A stretch of 64,000 nucleotides of DNA from Scilla litardierei (taxonomy: Eukaryota > Streptophyta > Magnoliopsida > Asparagales > Asparagaceae): the NCBI GenBank assembly GCA_030789695.1, contig CM061142.1:607733659-607797658 (forward strand), in the 5' to 3' direction. The notes beneath the pieces are model-generated. The model was not told the origin of the DNA. It saw nothing but the letters and a program-made list of their open reading frames with translations, and did not search any database. Below are positions 42,912-55,232 of the stretch, piece by piece (the first letter of the stretch is position 1; every line of letters begins with the position of its first letter). The translations under genes and the position numbers were made by a program.

Positions 42912-42982
42912 GTTATTATCTATAGAATCTATCTACTTTAATGTAATTTAAATTTATTTAATGTTGGTTTTATATTGGATAG

Positions 42983-43998
42983 GTGTTTAGCTACATGATC
43001 ACTTAATATACCTCACATAATACCTCCAGTCGCAACTTCTCAAGCTGAACAAGAAGATGATGGCACAGCTTCGATGTTAGTTTGTAGGTCAACTCATCAT
43101 ATAGCTGGTCCGCCAACAGAGGTTGATTATGGTCGACATTATCTTGGATTAATGAACATTCCATGCCCTCATTGTTCAGCCTTACACTGGTTGGATGAAT
43201 GGTTGTCGAGGTCAACTTTGACAACATGTCTTTTTGGAACATGTTGTTTGCAAGGAAAAGTAAAATTGCCAAAACTTAACGAACCCCCTCCAGCACTTTG
43301 AGAATTATATGATGGTGACAGTGAAGCATCAAAATCATTTCGAAAGTATACTCGGGAGTATAATGCAGCTAATGCATTTACCAGCCTTGGTGCGACAATG
43401 GATCAAAGATTGATTGCTGGTAGAGGCCCGAACATATTTACTATTCATGGAGAATTACGCCATCGAACAGAATCACTTCTGCCATAACCGGATCAAACAG
43501 CCAGTTATTTTCAACTTTACATTTATGATCCGGATTCTGCTATAGAGTTACGCAGTAATAGAAATCCACATTTGAGCAAGGATGTCTTACAAATTATTCA
43601 AAATTGTCTATCAGGCATAAATCCATTCATCAAACTATATTTTCAGGCTTATTCTGTTTTAGCTCAAGCAGATTTAGGTGGTCATGATCTTCCTGTATAT
43701 CTGCATTATAATTCAAACAAGGATCATCGACGTTATAACCTCCCAACCGTAGATGAGATTGCGGTTATTTTACCTGGAGATGGCTATCGACCTTCCGGGA
43801 TGCGAGATATAGTTTTACATCTTCGAGGAAATAATCAATTAATGCAAATAAATGAGGCTCGTCCTGCATACTTACCATTACACTATGTCTTATTATATCC
43901 TGATGGTCAGCTTGGATGGGAACTTGAGTTGAAGCAGTGGGATCCAATTCAAAACATATCCACAAGTAGACGCCTTACCATATGTGAGTTTTATGTAC
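42983..43998 (+). pseudogene. Helitron Rep N-terminal region (zinc finger and Helitron_like_N)
   Basis: This is the N-terminal part of the Rep/Hel protein. The frame shows a zinc-finger block CPHCSALHWLDE...CC...GKVKLP, then FRKYTREYNAANAFTSLG, RGPNIFTIHGELRHR and YFQLYIYDPDSAIELRSNRN, then the HLRGNNQLMQINEARPAYLPLHYVLLYPDG block. All are in one frame and in the order usual for plant Helitrons. Stops interrupt it at about 42998 (TGA), 43299 (TGA, in a place that is usually Arg) and 43485 (TAA, usually Glu). The block stops after CEFY at 43998, where 890 bp of unrelated DNA intervene before the protein resumes at 44888. Confidence 0.87.
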
Positions 43999-44887
43999 GA
44001 TCCATACTAGATCTGACCAACTGCCCTTTTCAATTTTCATTTTCTTGACTTTTTTATTCAAATCCAAAAATTCCTCTTTTTTATACATAGGTCGTCGATT
44101 CGGCATTCGATTTTGAATTTTATTAATTATATATTATTATTATTTTTCGAAAATCATCTCGAGTTTCCTTGAGCAGTAAACTAGCCTGAGCCAGGAATAT
44201 AAGGTAATGGGCTAAGCTGTGAGGGGACAGTACTACATAAATAAGGCTTTTAGAATATAGTTGAGTTATCGAAGCCCCGCCACGAAGGAAAACGGGAGTT
44301 CCCGACGATCTCATCTTTCCTCGATCGATAAATGAGGCCAGGCGGTCGTCAATAAGAAGGTCTTTCGTAAAAAAATGAGAGTCTTGCGTGCAGTCCCACT
44401 AGGAAGTCAAAGAGAAAGTATGCCCCTGTCGAACAAAATCTCTGTCTGGTTACGAAGGAAAACCTTGGTGAGCCATAAAATACCCCGGGCTTAGTGGATC
44501 AAGTCGAATCGCGGATTCGTCGAATTTGCGGAAGTTTTCGGAATGGGATTGCCTGGATCCAAACAAGACCAGTATTGGTGCCTTTCCAAAATTATGGAGC
44601 ACAAACTGGATGATCTGGATCTCGAGAAAAGGTTGCGTAAATTGCGACGTTGGGCAAAATTTTTCAAAACTCCATAGACATGCAGAAGAGAAATGCTATC
44701 CCCACTCGGACCATACTTTTACCAAAAGTTTTTTGTGATCTTTTTGTTCAAATAACAATTAAGGTAAAGCAGAGTCAAGAACATCTCGTAGGCTATGGGA
44801 TGCCCATCTTGCATGATCTTGTAGTTGATCTCTTCGAACCTACATTTGGTTTAGGTGCATTAAGAAGACTCTTCCTCAGGACCGGCT
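43999..44887. other. Foreign stretch or long intron within the Helitron Rep gene
   Basis: This stretch splits the Rep protein between CEFY and YRLFERQNEY, which are adjacent in related proteins. It is less A/T-rich than its surroundings from about 44160 to 44560. The style (GAGGCCAGGCGGTCGTC, CCCCGGGCTTAGTGG) recalls plant mitochondrial intergenic DNA, but I cannot confirm that. It could be an intron that captured organellar or genomic DNA. Short open frames in it (60-80 codons) show no recognisable domain. Confidence 0.5.
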
Positions 44888-45800
44888 AGCTACCGTCTGT
44901 TTGAAAGACAGAATGAGTATTCTGCAATTTTGAGAGCTGGAAAATTATTCCAAGAGTTCATAGTTGATGCTTGGGCAACAACTGAGCAAAATCATTTGAC
45001 ATTCATCAAACTTAATCAAAGAAAACTCCGCTCAGAGCTATATCAGGGTCTTGCAGATATTGATGCATATGTCAAATGTGACCAAATTGGACAGCGCATG
45101 ATACTTCCATCATCTTTCACTTGCAGTGCCCGTCACATGTTTGAAATCTTTCAAGACTCAATGGCTATCACACGTTATAACCAGCACCCGGATATTTTTC
45201 TTACCATGACTGCAAATCCAAAGTGGCCGGAAATTACTTCGGCTCTACTACCCAATCAAAAGGCTACCGACCGGGCAGATTTAGTTGCACGTGTATTTGA
45301 GTTAAAAAGAAAGGCTTTGATGAAGGAGATTGATTTTAATAATGTATTTGGAAAGAAAGTAGCACATGTATTTACAATTGAATTTTAGAAACAGGGTCTT
45401 CCACATATGCATGTTCTTTTCTTTCTTCGTGGTCCAGATAAGATTCGTACGTGTGATCAAGTGGATGGAATTATTTGTGCTGAATTTCCTGATCCTGCTC
45501 AAGATCCTGCATTATTCGATACTGTGTCAAAATGTATGGTACATGGACCATGTGGTGTTCGAAATCCAAATGCTTCATGTATGGAAAATGGTAAATGTAA
45601 TAAGAAATACCCTCGAAATTATACAGATGCAACAACCATGGATCGTGATGGATATCCTATTTATCGTCGTCGTAATAATGAACATCGATATACTGTAAGG
45701 GGGCATCAAGTTGATAACCGAGATGTTGTTTCGTACAACATATATCTCTCAAGACGCTTTAACTGCCATATTAATGTCGAAGTTTGTGCTGGGGTAAGGT
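44888..45800 (+). pseudogene. Helitron Rep nuclease domain (HUH)
   Basis: This is the rolling-circle replication initiator nuclease. The frame reads YRLFERQNEYSAILRAGKLF, then LPSSFTCSARHMFEIFQDSMAI and PDIFLTMTANPKWPEI, all conserved Helitron blocks. The HUH metal-binding motif is GLPHMHVLFFL (His-Met-His) near 45393-45425. A TAG at 45386-45388 sits two codons before the motif, where Gln or Lys is usual. Further blocks are CMVHGPCG, CMENGKCNKKYPR and DGYPIYRRR. The frame shifts near 45795, just before the catalytic tyrosines. Confidence 0.9.
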
Positions 45801-47362
45801 GTGAAGTACATTCATAAGTATATTTATAAAGTTCATGATCGGACCACAATGGTGTTGGGCGCAGTAGATGAGATCCAACATTACCTTGATGCAAGATATA
45901 TTGGACCACCTGAGGCAGCTAAGCGAATATTTGAGCATCCCTTACATCAGGAGATTCCGTCAGTTCAAAGATTGATACTTCATTTACCAGGTCAACACCG
46001 TGTTATTTTTGATCCAGATGAAGATGTAAATGCAATAAGGTCAAGGGCTGAAAACGAGAAGACAACTTTGACTGAATTTTTTACATGTTGCGCTTTGCAT
46101 GAGTCTGCACATGATCTCACATATCAAGAATTTCCTCAAAAGTTTGTGTGGCATTCGTCAACAAAGGTCTGGACTCCAAGACAATCTGGATATGCAATAG
46201 GCAGAATGTATTTTGCATCCCCTAATTCTGGTGAGCGATTTTATCTACGGTTGCTACTAACAGTTGTTAAAGGGCCAACATCGTGTGAAAATTTACGCAC
46301 ATACAATACTATCGAGTACCCTTCATTTAAAGCAACATGTATTGCAAGAGGTCTTCTTAAAGATGATTCCGAGTGGAGACAATGTCTTTCCGAGGCTTCC
46401 ATTATGAAAACAGGATATCAATTACGAAGACTGTTTTGTATTATTCTTATCGAATGTTCACCGATCGACCCCCTTGCATTATGGAATGAATTTTCAATGC
46501 ACATTTGCGATGATCTTCCACATAAACTACACACTTTATTTGCAATTTATACCCCAACTCAAGGCCAACTTGAAGATTATGGATTATTCCTTATCAATGA
46601 ATTGCTTGAAGAGTACGGTAAGTGTCTATCCGACTTTCCACCAATGCCACTTCCTACTGGAGATTGGAATGCAATTGTTGGCAATAGATTGTTGCATGAA
46701 CATCAGGAACTTATAAATAAAGCGACACAAATGGATGCACAAAAAGACATTGATTGCCTCAATGATGCACAACGCAATGCTTATTCAGCAATTACTTCAT
46801 CCGTATTTGAAAATAAAGGTACTACATTCTTCTTGAGCGGCGGTGCTGGAACTGGAAAGACTTTTTTGTACAATGCAATAGCAACAATATTACGTAGTCT
46901 TGGAAATATAGTTATCACCGTCGCGTCTTCTGGTATTGCATCATTGCTACTAGCGGAGGTCGGACTGCACATTCCACATTTCGTATCCCGTTAGATGTGC
47001 ACGATAATTCAATTTGTAATTTTAGCAAGCAATCCATGCAAGCAAAATTATTCAGAAAAACGAAACTTATAATATGGGATGATGTACCTATGCAACATCG
47101 GCACTGTGTTGAGGCAGTGGATCGATCGTTAAAAGATATCTGTGATAACAACAGATCGTTTGGTGGTATTACTGTTGTTCTTGGTGGTGACATCCGACAA
47201 ATCTTGCCCGTCATACCAAAGGGGGTTCGAGAAGAAATTGTTGGCGCCCTATTGAGACGATCTGTATTATGGTGCTATGTACACGTTTTGATATTGGATC
47301 AGAATATATGGTTAAATAACTCATCTACTGAGAATACAAATTTTGCAAAATTTATTTTGGAG
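45801..47362 (+). pseudogene. Helitron Rep C-terminus and Pif1-like helicase, first part
   Basis: It begins with the two-tyrosine motif KYIHKYIYK (Tyr-x3-Tyr), which forms the covalent link to DNA. It then passes through the linker ([24 protein letters not shown] and the [13 protein letters not shown] block) into the superfamily 1 helicase. Walker A is GGAGTGKT at about 46840-46863, followed by [10 protein letters not shown] frameshift near 46955 moves the rest ([14 protein letters not shown] block, then [12 protein letters not shown] as Walker B, and [17 protein letters not shown]) into another frame. The exon ends at a GT donor after TTTATTTTGGAG at 47362. Confidence 0.9.
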
Positions 47363-47447
47363 GTATTTTATTTCAAGCCTAATTCAATTTTACGAACTAT
47401 TTTTATCTTACCATTCCTTAAACTGAAATTATATCTATATGTATTAG
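47363..47447 (+). other. Intron in the Helitron helicase (85 nt)
   Basis: Donor GGAG|GTATTT and acceptor GTATTAG|GTTGG. The flanking helicase codons are in phase 0 and continue the conserved LPSNI block. Confidence 0.75.
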
Positions 47448-48210
47448 GTTGGGACAAATCCTACAGAAGTGGTAGAACTTCCTTCTAACATATTCAGGTG
47501 CAAGGATTTAAACAAGTTAATACTTCGAATTTATCCGCAGCTTGATATTGAGGGTGCAGTGACTCCGGCATACCTTACTGAACGAATAATTCTTTCTGCA
47601 CGGAATGATGATGTTACTTTTATAAATGCTGCTGCATTAAACATTTTTCTGAGATAGAAGATTATGTATCAAGCTGCAGACAGTTTGTCTGAAAATGAAG
47701 AAACCGATCCAACCATTATAAATAGATATCCAACTGAGTACATAAACTCTTTGGATCCTCCAGGGTTGCCACAATTTACACTTGAGCTTAAGTTTGGTTG
47801 TCCTATTATTTTATTACGAAATATTGCACCTAAAGACGGGCTTTGCAATGGCACTAGATTGATGGTTGTCAGATGTGCATCACGCGTCATTGAAGTTCAA
47901 ATTTTAAATGGGGATAAAGCCGGTTGTTTTGTGTTTATTCCAAGAATATCTTTGTCACCATCGGCTACAGAATTACCTTTTCATATGACAAGAAGGCAGT
48001 TTCCTGTCCGTGTGACATGCTATGACGATTAATAAAGCCCAAGGACAATCTGTAAAGTTCGTTGGAGTTGATTTGCGGACCCCAGTTTTCAGTCATGGAC
48101 ATCTTTATGTGACACTTTCAAGGTGCACATCTTTTGATCGTGTATGTGTCCTTCTTCAGCCCAACATAAATAACACAGTAAACATCGTTTACCCAGAAGT
48201 TCTGCTATGA
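47448..48210 (+). pseudogene. Helitron Pif1-like helicase, C-terminal part
   Basis: This is the last third of the helicase. The visible blocks are [65 protein letters not shown] and, after a frameshift near 48015, [15 protein letters not shown] residues followed by [23 protein letters not shown]. The last block is the classic C-terminal motif of Pif1 and Helitron helicases. A TAG at 47655-47657 breaks it. The frame ends in TGA at 48208-48210. Confidence 0.9.
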
Positions 48211-48495
48211 TTTCCAATGTATGATAAAAATTGTATGTAATTTTTTTATCTTTCTTTCTTTACATTGTTTTATTAATATTATTTGTTTAAATGGTCTTTT
48301 AAAAAATTATTTATCACTTGTTGTCTAACATGCAGGTATATCATTATCATACGTTACCAAGCTTTAAAATGTGGACACACATTACCATATATGGCAGGGC
48401 AAGAAATTTTTTCCTTTACTACATTTCATTGCATGACTTAATAGTTTTCGGTATGCATTGTTTGATAAAATATATTGGTTTGTATTTTTATATAG

Positions 48496-49136
48496 ATAGA
48501 TGATGATGAAGATTTGGCAAAAACTGTAAGTTTCTTATCATAATTCTACATTATATATTTTATCTACTATGTTTGCATTAACATTTTTGGTCTCATAGGT
48601 TCTGTTACTTCAAAACAATCACATAAATGTCAAGCTACGGGGTTATATCAGATTTTGGTTTGATAAGGTATGCATACCGTTACAAACATTCCCTTTTTGC
48701 CATTAAAAATTAGTTACTGTTTATTATTATTATTATTTTCAGCAAATTGCTAAAAGAACTTTACAAGCAACGGCGACGAGTCACATCGAAGACAAAGCAA
48801 CCTTCTTTTCCGAGGTAATATAAAAATCTTAGATTTTGGTTTTCAAAATATCATGTTCATTGACCATCCAAATACCTTTTTTGTTATAGAAGTGGAAGAT
48901 GGTTCTTGCCGAGCTTGCTTGGTTCCAAAAAGCACGACCTCCACCACTCCAACGAAAAAAGGTAAATAAATGTATAAATTTAAAATTTTCCATATTATCA
49001 AATATATATTATTTTTCTAAGAAATTTATGTTCTTAATTTATCTAGGTTATTGCTCATCCCATTAACTCTCCACTTTGGATTGAGCTTGACACGTCATCT
49101 TTTTATAATGTGATGATGAAAAGGTTTTCTGCTTAA
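48496..49136 (+). CDS. Unrecognised five-exon reading frame downstream of the Helitron helicase
   Basis: Five exon-like segments (48496-48525, 48599-48667, 48743-48814, 48890-48961, 49047-49136) each have AG before and GT after, except the last, which ends in TAA. Their lengths (30, 69, 72, 72 and 90 nt) are all multiples of three and all junctions are phase 0, with no stop in the joined frame. The translated pieces include NNHINVKLRGYIRFWFDK, AKRTLQATATSHIEDKATFF, WKMVLAELAWFQKARPPP and NSPLWIELDTSSFYNVMMKR. I do not recognise the protein. It could be the 3' exons of the Helitron transcript or exons of a captured host gene. The true 5' start is not visible; an exon near 48336 is possible. 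Confidence 0.5.
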
Positions 49137-52100
49137 ACATGATGAAGGTAATAAAAGTGAGTTGTACAAAGTAATTAGATATATCTTCGTTTCTAATTTT
49201 TCTATTCTAATCTATGATTTTATTTTTTATTTTCAGGACACACGGCCCTAGCTTCATGTGTAAATTTTGTTGGTTTTAAATGCCTGTGTGAGAGATGGTG
49301 TTTTTGAAATTGGACTACATGGTTGTTCAATCCAAAATGTATTTTTGTGTATATTTGTTCATAGTTAAGGGTTTTTTCTTTTAGCATATAGTTTAGGTTG
49401 TGTGATATTATTATAGTCGATGTAAAAAAATGTTGTCTTAAGTACTATTTTGGTTGAAAATATGATTTGGGGAAAACTCCCTTCAAAAAATCACTGAGTA
49501 CAACTTTATCCTTTGTAGAAGAAGGAAAATTTTATTAATATCTTTGTCTCAATGATGTTTCTTATTTATTTCTTAAGAAGGAAAGTTTTACTAATATTTG
49601 AAGCTAAATTTGGTGTTGATCTAAATAATAGCTTAGAGGGTGTTGATCCCCTTTGGACTTTTTTTATTTTTTCCCTGTTGAGGAAAGTTGCCTTTCAGGT
49701 CAATGGCCACGAGCAGCCTTAATTCATGTTCAATGGAAGCTAGGATGGTGGAAATTCTAGCAAGTGGTCCATGGACCATGGGGGATGAATGAATTCGTGC
49801 CAGGTATATATCATTTTATTCATATAGGACAGCTTTATATGGGTCTAAATTTTGTTTTTTGTGTTTTGTATTTTGATAACAGGATTTTCATTTTGATATG
49901 TTTTTTGGAGCTTTGCAAAAATACATGTAGCTGGTTTTTATAACAAGCATCAGAATGTGGAACCAAAAAACAAACAATAACATTAAGGTGATTTTGTTTG
50001 CCAAGCTCCACATTCAAGTGTGAACAATCCATCAGAATTTATTTGCAAAATTCGAGCTTGGTTCTCACTATTTGTGTTTTGTATCTCAAACAACAAATTT
50101 CACACCAAAATTCATTAAAACCTCAATAGCCGACGTGTACGTAGATTTCCAGTATTATTTTGTTTATGGGGAAAAATTACTCTTTTTATTCTAGATTTAT
50201 GAAAGTTTAAGATTTCATAGCAATTGCTCATGTATGCAATGCTCCCGGAATTTTGTGAGAAAGGTTTCATTCGGGCTATATTCGCAGTTTTGCAAGCAGA
50301 TTTTGTGATCATGGATCAAATGATGTTGGTTCTCACTGTTAGTATTCTGATAACAGGTTTTGGTAGACATCACTTTATGTGTTTTTCACCTAATGCACGT
50401 CTTTTTCATGGTGTTTGATTCACTTCATCTAGGACTTGACACCAACTCTTATTGTGGTGAATCATGGTTGATACCCCTTCATCAAAATTTGTATCCCCCA
50501 CAAATCTTCCTTTGACTTTCCTTTGAGAGACATTGTACAAATATTGACATAGCGTGCTGGAAAATTGCTTCATTTGGGTATTTAGGCCTTGATTTCCTCG
50601 ATGTGGCTTTTGATTTATAGAACTGATATGGGTAAAAGCGTAGTAATATTCAGTTGAATTTGTTCTTGGATATGTGATGGGTGACAGTGAAGGTGCTCAG
50701 AGCTTGGCAAGTTTTTTTCCTTTTATCCTTTTTCCCCTCTGTATTATATATGGGTATTGAAGTTTCGTATCAAGAATGCTGCCATGCTTTGTAAATCATG
50801 TGTTATTAAAACTATATGTTGAAGAACTTGATGATTGACAATTGGTTCACTAGCAACCTGAATGTAAGATGCACATTTTTTTCTTCAATTGGTTGTCCCC
50901 TGATGTCGGCCAACTGTTTGTAGCAAAGCCTATAAAAAATGTTTTCTATTATGTATCTTTGGTGAAACTAAGGATCGACTAGTTCAAACATCATGTTTCA
51001 GATTTGTTTTGCAATTTCTGTCACAAATATGCATATTATATAGCATATGGCAACAAATATTATGGTTTATTAGGATGGCCAGAAGACTAGCATTAAAAGG
51101 TTCAAAGCAATTTCAAATTAGATAGGAATGGGGCTAGGGAAAAAAATATCCAGGTCATATTTAGTGCTTTAGGGAGATTGGACAGGTCTGTTGAGAAAAG
51201 ATTGGGTCCAATATGAATTAACAATTTTCCTACTTGCATTTTGCTTTTGATGAGATTAGGTGGTTGAAAAATTGAATCTTGGTGGGACTGTGATAATTTG
51301 TGAACCCAAAAATAGAGAAGAGGATGTAGATAACAGGTCATGGCATAGTAATCCTCATGTACGCATGCTATGAACATTGTGTATTCTGTTGACACTGATC
51401 AATTCTTATACTTAAAAAAATTATTATGTATTCTATGCAAATCATCCGTAAAGAACAAGAACTTTATATGAGCATGGAAAGTGGTAAATTAAGCATACTT
51501 TGATATTCAATTGAACTTTCTGACACCGAATTCTTGACTACATTCCATATATAAGATACTTTTGAGTGATATGTTGCTCCTTAAAAACTCTGGCTTATGT
51601 TGATACATTCCATATCAAGAATGAGCATACGTTAATACATGCATCCAGATTGAATAGCAAACATGGTTGTGAAAAACTCTTGCTTCCTTCGTAGCTGCAG
51701 ACAGATATACATGCATACCGATATGTCGCTACAAAGACAACTGCAGACCGATATACGTGCAGACCGATTTCGGTTAAATCATTGCTTAAAGTTCAGTTTT
51801 TAGTGGGTTGTTTTGGAATATTCATCATGAAATCATCCTTTTTTGGAAATGAAATCATCCTTCACTCACTGGGGTTGCATTGTTGCTTAAACCTATGTTT
51901 TCAGTGGTTAAGTTATAGGATTTATTATTTGGGATGGGCTTATCTGTTAATGTATACGAACCTACATACGTAATTTATGATGTTTAAGAATCATAGGTAT
52001 TGTATTGCAATTAAATAGTTGGGAGGTTCATTGCAATGGGATTATAAAGGGCTCTATCTTAATGGTTAAGCTTGGATTGGGTTGATATCATTCAGTCCAT

Positions 52101-54061
52101 TTTGTAGTGCATGTTTCTGCTTTTTGTGTCTCAATTTTTGAAGGCTAAGATTTAAATAGAGAAAAAACTGCATGCCAACATAATTAATTGTTTAAATGTA
52201 TGCAAATTCAAGCTAGAGTTGTCACATATTTATTGGAAGGTAATGATGTTATGGGAGATGCAAAACCATGGTCTGGGAAAAGTTTAGCTTTCTAGATACA
52301 TGTAGTATATGAAATGTTCCCTTTGCAGCAAATACTATGATAGCAAGTTCAGTTAAATAACAAACAAGTAATGGGAAAACTTTTGCTTTCTTGATACCTA
52401 CAGACCGATATACCGATATGTTTCTGTAAGAGAACTTGGGGCAATTTAACTGGTTCTATATGAGATTGTAAAGGGAATGTTGTGTATGTAGCTACAATCA
52501 TTCGAAACAATATGTAGTGTTTACATCTTAGAATTGGTTGATGGGGGAGTTTAGTTGGAGCTTTGCCAGACCTACATAATCCCAACACAAAATCAGGTTC
52601 TTGATTACATTACCTGTATATTTTAATCTCACATCCTTGCATTTAGAAATTCCATAAATGCTTATGAAGTAAATTAAAAATACCCCCAAAAAAGTAAACC
52701 GATATATGAGTGCGAAGACTAAAATAAAGAAACATCTATATACATCAAAAGCTTTGTATGGCCAATATTTGTTTATAAAATGAATAATCGCATTTGGAAA
52801 GGATAACATATTTGGTAAGATGAACAGATATTGTAGCATGTAGATTTTGTTAGTTCTATGAATTTGTTTATGTTATTTTAATCAGTCCATGTATAATATG
52901 GATAGCTCTCAATTGTGAACTTCCCATGAATTTGCTTCTTCATCAAATATTGTTATCAACTTCTATGTTTTTTGTATTTAATTTTAAAATCTGTCAGCTT
53001 TGGGGTTTTGGTCCAATTTTAGTTGTCTATGTGGCTCCATCTTCTGTTGCATGTTCTCAAGATTTATTTGTGTGTGTATGAAGCAAATTTATAGCGCACT
53101 TGGGTGCAACCCATATGTTTGTTGTAATGCTGGCAAAGAATCCAATGAGAAAAGTTACATCTCAGTAAACTGTTCGAATCAAAATTTTGAACAATTATTT
53201 TTAGCAGAAAATTTTATCTTATATTATATTTTGATCTTAAATTTTGAATTCTTTGGATCAACCAAGAAGAAAACATTAGCGAAGCAGAAAAAAAGGAAAA
53301 ACACAACAAAAAGACATAATCTCGGTTTTGAGTTCGAGGTAAAACTTTGAACAAAAATTGTACTTTCATCAAATAAATATTGATCTTATCTTATCATGTA
53401 TTTTGATCTTACATTATGAATACATTTCATCAATTAAGGAGAAGAAATCAGGGAAGAAGAAGTAAAAGGAAAAAAATGTGATGTGCACCTTGCGCGGTGA
53501 ATCCAGTTTCAAAGAAATCGGTCAAAGTGTGTCATAAAGTTTTGATCTTAGTGGTTATTGCATGTTCTCGCTATTTTTGTGTGTGGATGATTTCTGCGAG
53601 TTGAGCATCGCTGGGTATATTCCAGCACTTAAATTGGAATGTTACCTTCAGCACTTAAAATATTTTACCTTTAGCACTTCAAGTATGCATCTTGCACTGT
53701 CTTTGATCTTAATTTCAGCAGGGATGGTAGCTGGATTAATGGCACACTAAGTGATCACCCATAATGGGGGAGCAATCATCAATGCTTTGAGGTAATCAAT
53801 TACCACTCCTACCCCCAAAAGTTAACTAAATCTTAATTTTAGAAGTGTCAAAATTTTGAATCTGAAAGCTCATTAGAAGTGTCCTAATCATCCTTCTATA
53901 TTGTTGGATTTGAGCTTTAGCTTTGCGAGATGTTATGTTGGTGAAAATTTGAAATGGTATTAAAATAATCTAGATGTTAGTTATTTGTCTGCATCCAAAA
54001 TTTTAATCTGAAAAAAAATATTATGAGCATGTAATTGCAGTTGTTTGATTCTTTGTACGTA
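49137..54061. other. AT-rich intergenic stretch, no gene recognised
   Basis: Nearly 5 kb without a supported gene. Open frames up to about 116 codons occur but are A/T-driven and show no domain. Around 53215-53300 and 53395-53470 a block (TTTTGATCTTA...AAGAAGAAA) is present twice in diverged form. Short words CAGACCGATATAC recur near 51700-51770 and 52400. This stretch may be Helitron interior or captured introns, but nothing in it proves that. Confidence 0.6.
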
Positions 54062-54640
54062 GGTGGTACATGCACATTCTAAAAATTTGTTCAAAAATGT
54101 GGATGTTGTTTGTAGTTCTCCCATCATGTACACTTTTTTATGCTTGCAAGAGTATACATGCACATTCTAAACATTCTAAAATGTGCATTTCTAAACATTT
54201 TTTATACTTATAAATAATGTACAGGCACATTCTACAAATTTGGTCAAAAATGTGGATGTTGTTTGCAGTTCTCCCATCATGTACACTTTTTATGCTTACA
54301 AGAGTATACATGCACATTCTAAACGTTCTAAAATGTGCATTTCTAAAAAAAATTTATACTTATAAATTATGTACATGCACATTCTACAAATTTGTTCAAA
54401 AATGTGGATGTTGTTTGCAGTTCTCCCATCCTATACACTTTTTATGCTTACAAGAGTATACATGCACATTCTAAACATTCTAAAATGTTCATTTCTAAAC
54501 ATTTTTTATGCTTATAAAAGTGTACATGCACATTGTAAAAGTTTGTTCAAAAATGTGGATGTTGTTTGCAGTTCACATATATTAGTTGTTTTATGTGCAT
54601 GTTTATTTCAGTTCATAGAAATGTGCTTTTCTAAACATTT
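54062..54640. repeat. About 152-bp tandem repeat, nearly four units
   Basis: Units start at about 54067, 54220, 54371 and 54522. Each contains GTACATGCACATTCTA, AAAAATGTGGATGTTGTTTG and AAATGTGCATTTCTAAACA blocks. The fourth unit is partial. The open frames inside are a result of the period and not genes. Confidence 0.9.
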
Positions 54641-55232
54641 TTAGTTCAGGAAAAAAAGTCTTGGAATGTAAATTTAATGAAAAAAAAGTCTTTCTACAAA
54701 TTTTTATTTCAATATTGCCTATAATGAAACTCAAAGCCAACACGCCGGTATTATGCATAATACATGGTGGGAGACATGCAATGTTTTTGTTCAGTGTTAA
54801 ATTAACCTGTATGTATCACGTGCAGTATGCATAATACATGATGTTAAATTAAGTCGTAAGTATTATGCAAGTTAAATTAAGGATGTTCTCATATAGTATA
54901 AAACTTTAACAGCATGTTCTCATTTTTTAACAAACTTGAATAATACATTATGTAAGTTCCCAATCTTTAATACATGATATGCTTACTCGGGTGATTTGAT
55001 AGGATTGTTACTAACATAATTACCTACATGATTGCATTATGGTGTATTCTCTCTTTGTTGTTTTTACAGGTCTTTTGTGAGGAAAGGTGAAGACCAATTA
55101 AATAGATAATGCTTTCAGGAATCTTTATGTTCAGCATTATTGTTATGCTCAACAAGTTTAAAATCCCTTTTTAAAATCCCTTTTTAATAAACAGGTCTCA
55201 TGTTTTAATATGTGCATTTATTTTTCCTTCAG
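54641..55232. other. AT-rich stretch, no gene recognised
   Basis: Words such as TATGCATAATACATG recur near 54755-54845. No exon-like segment with a known protein match is seen before the acceptor at 55231. Confidence 0.6.

Larger units (their letters stand above)
41640..49140 (+). mobile_element. Decayed autonomous-type Helitron
   Basis: The order is duplicated Arg-rich N-terminal exons, a Helitron zinc finger and N-terminal domain, the Rep nuclease with HUH and two-tyrosine motifs, and a Pif1-like helicase. This is the Rep/Hel layout of plant Helitrons, which move by rolling-circle replication. The reading frame is broken by stops at about 42998, 43299, 43485, 45386 and 47655 and by frameshifts near 45795, 46955 and 48015. 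An 85-nt intron (47363-47447) is still in phase. I could not place the 5' TC or 3' CTRR ends with confidence, so both limits are approximate. Confidence 0.85.

Noticed and set aside
53000..53350. A 116-codon open frame
   Set aside because: AT-driven composition, Lys-rich end from an A-rich tract, and no domain or neighbour supports it.
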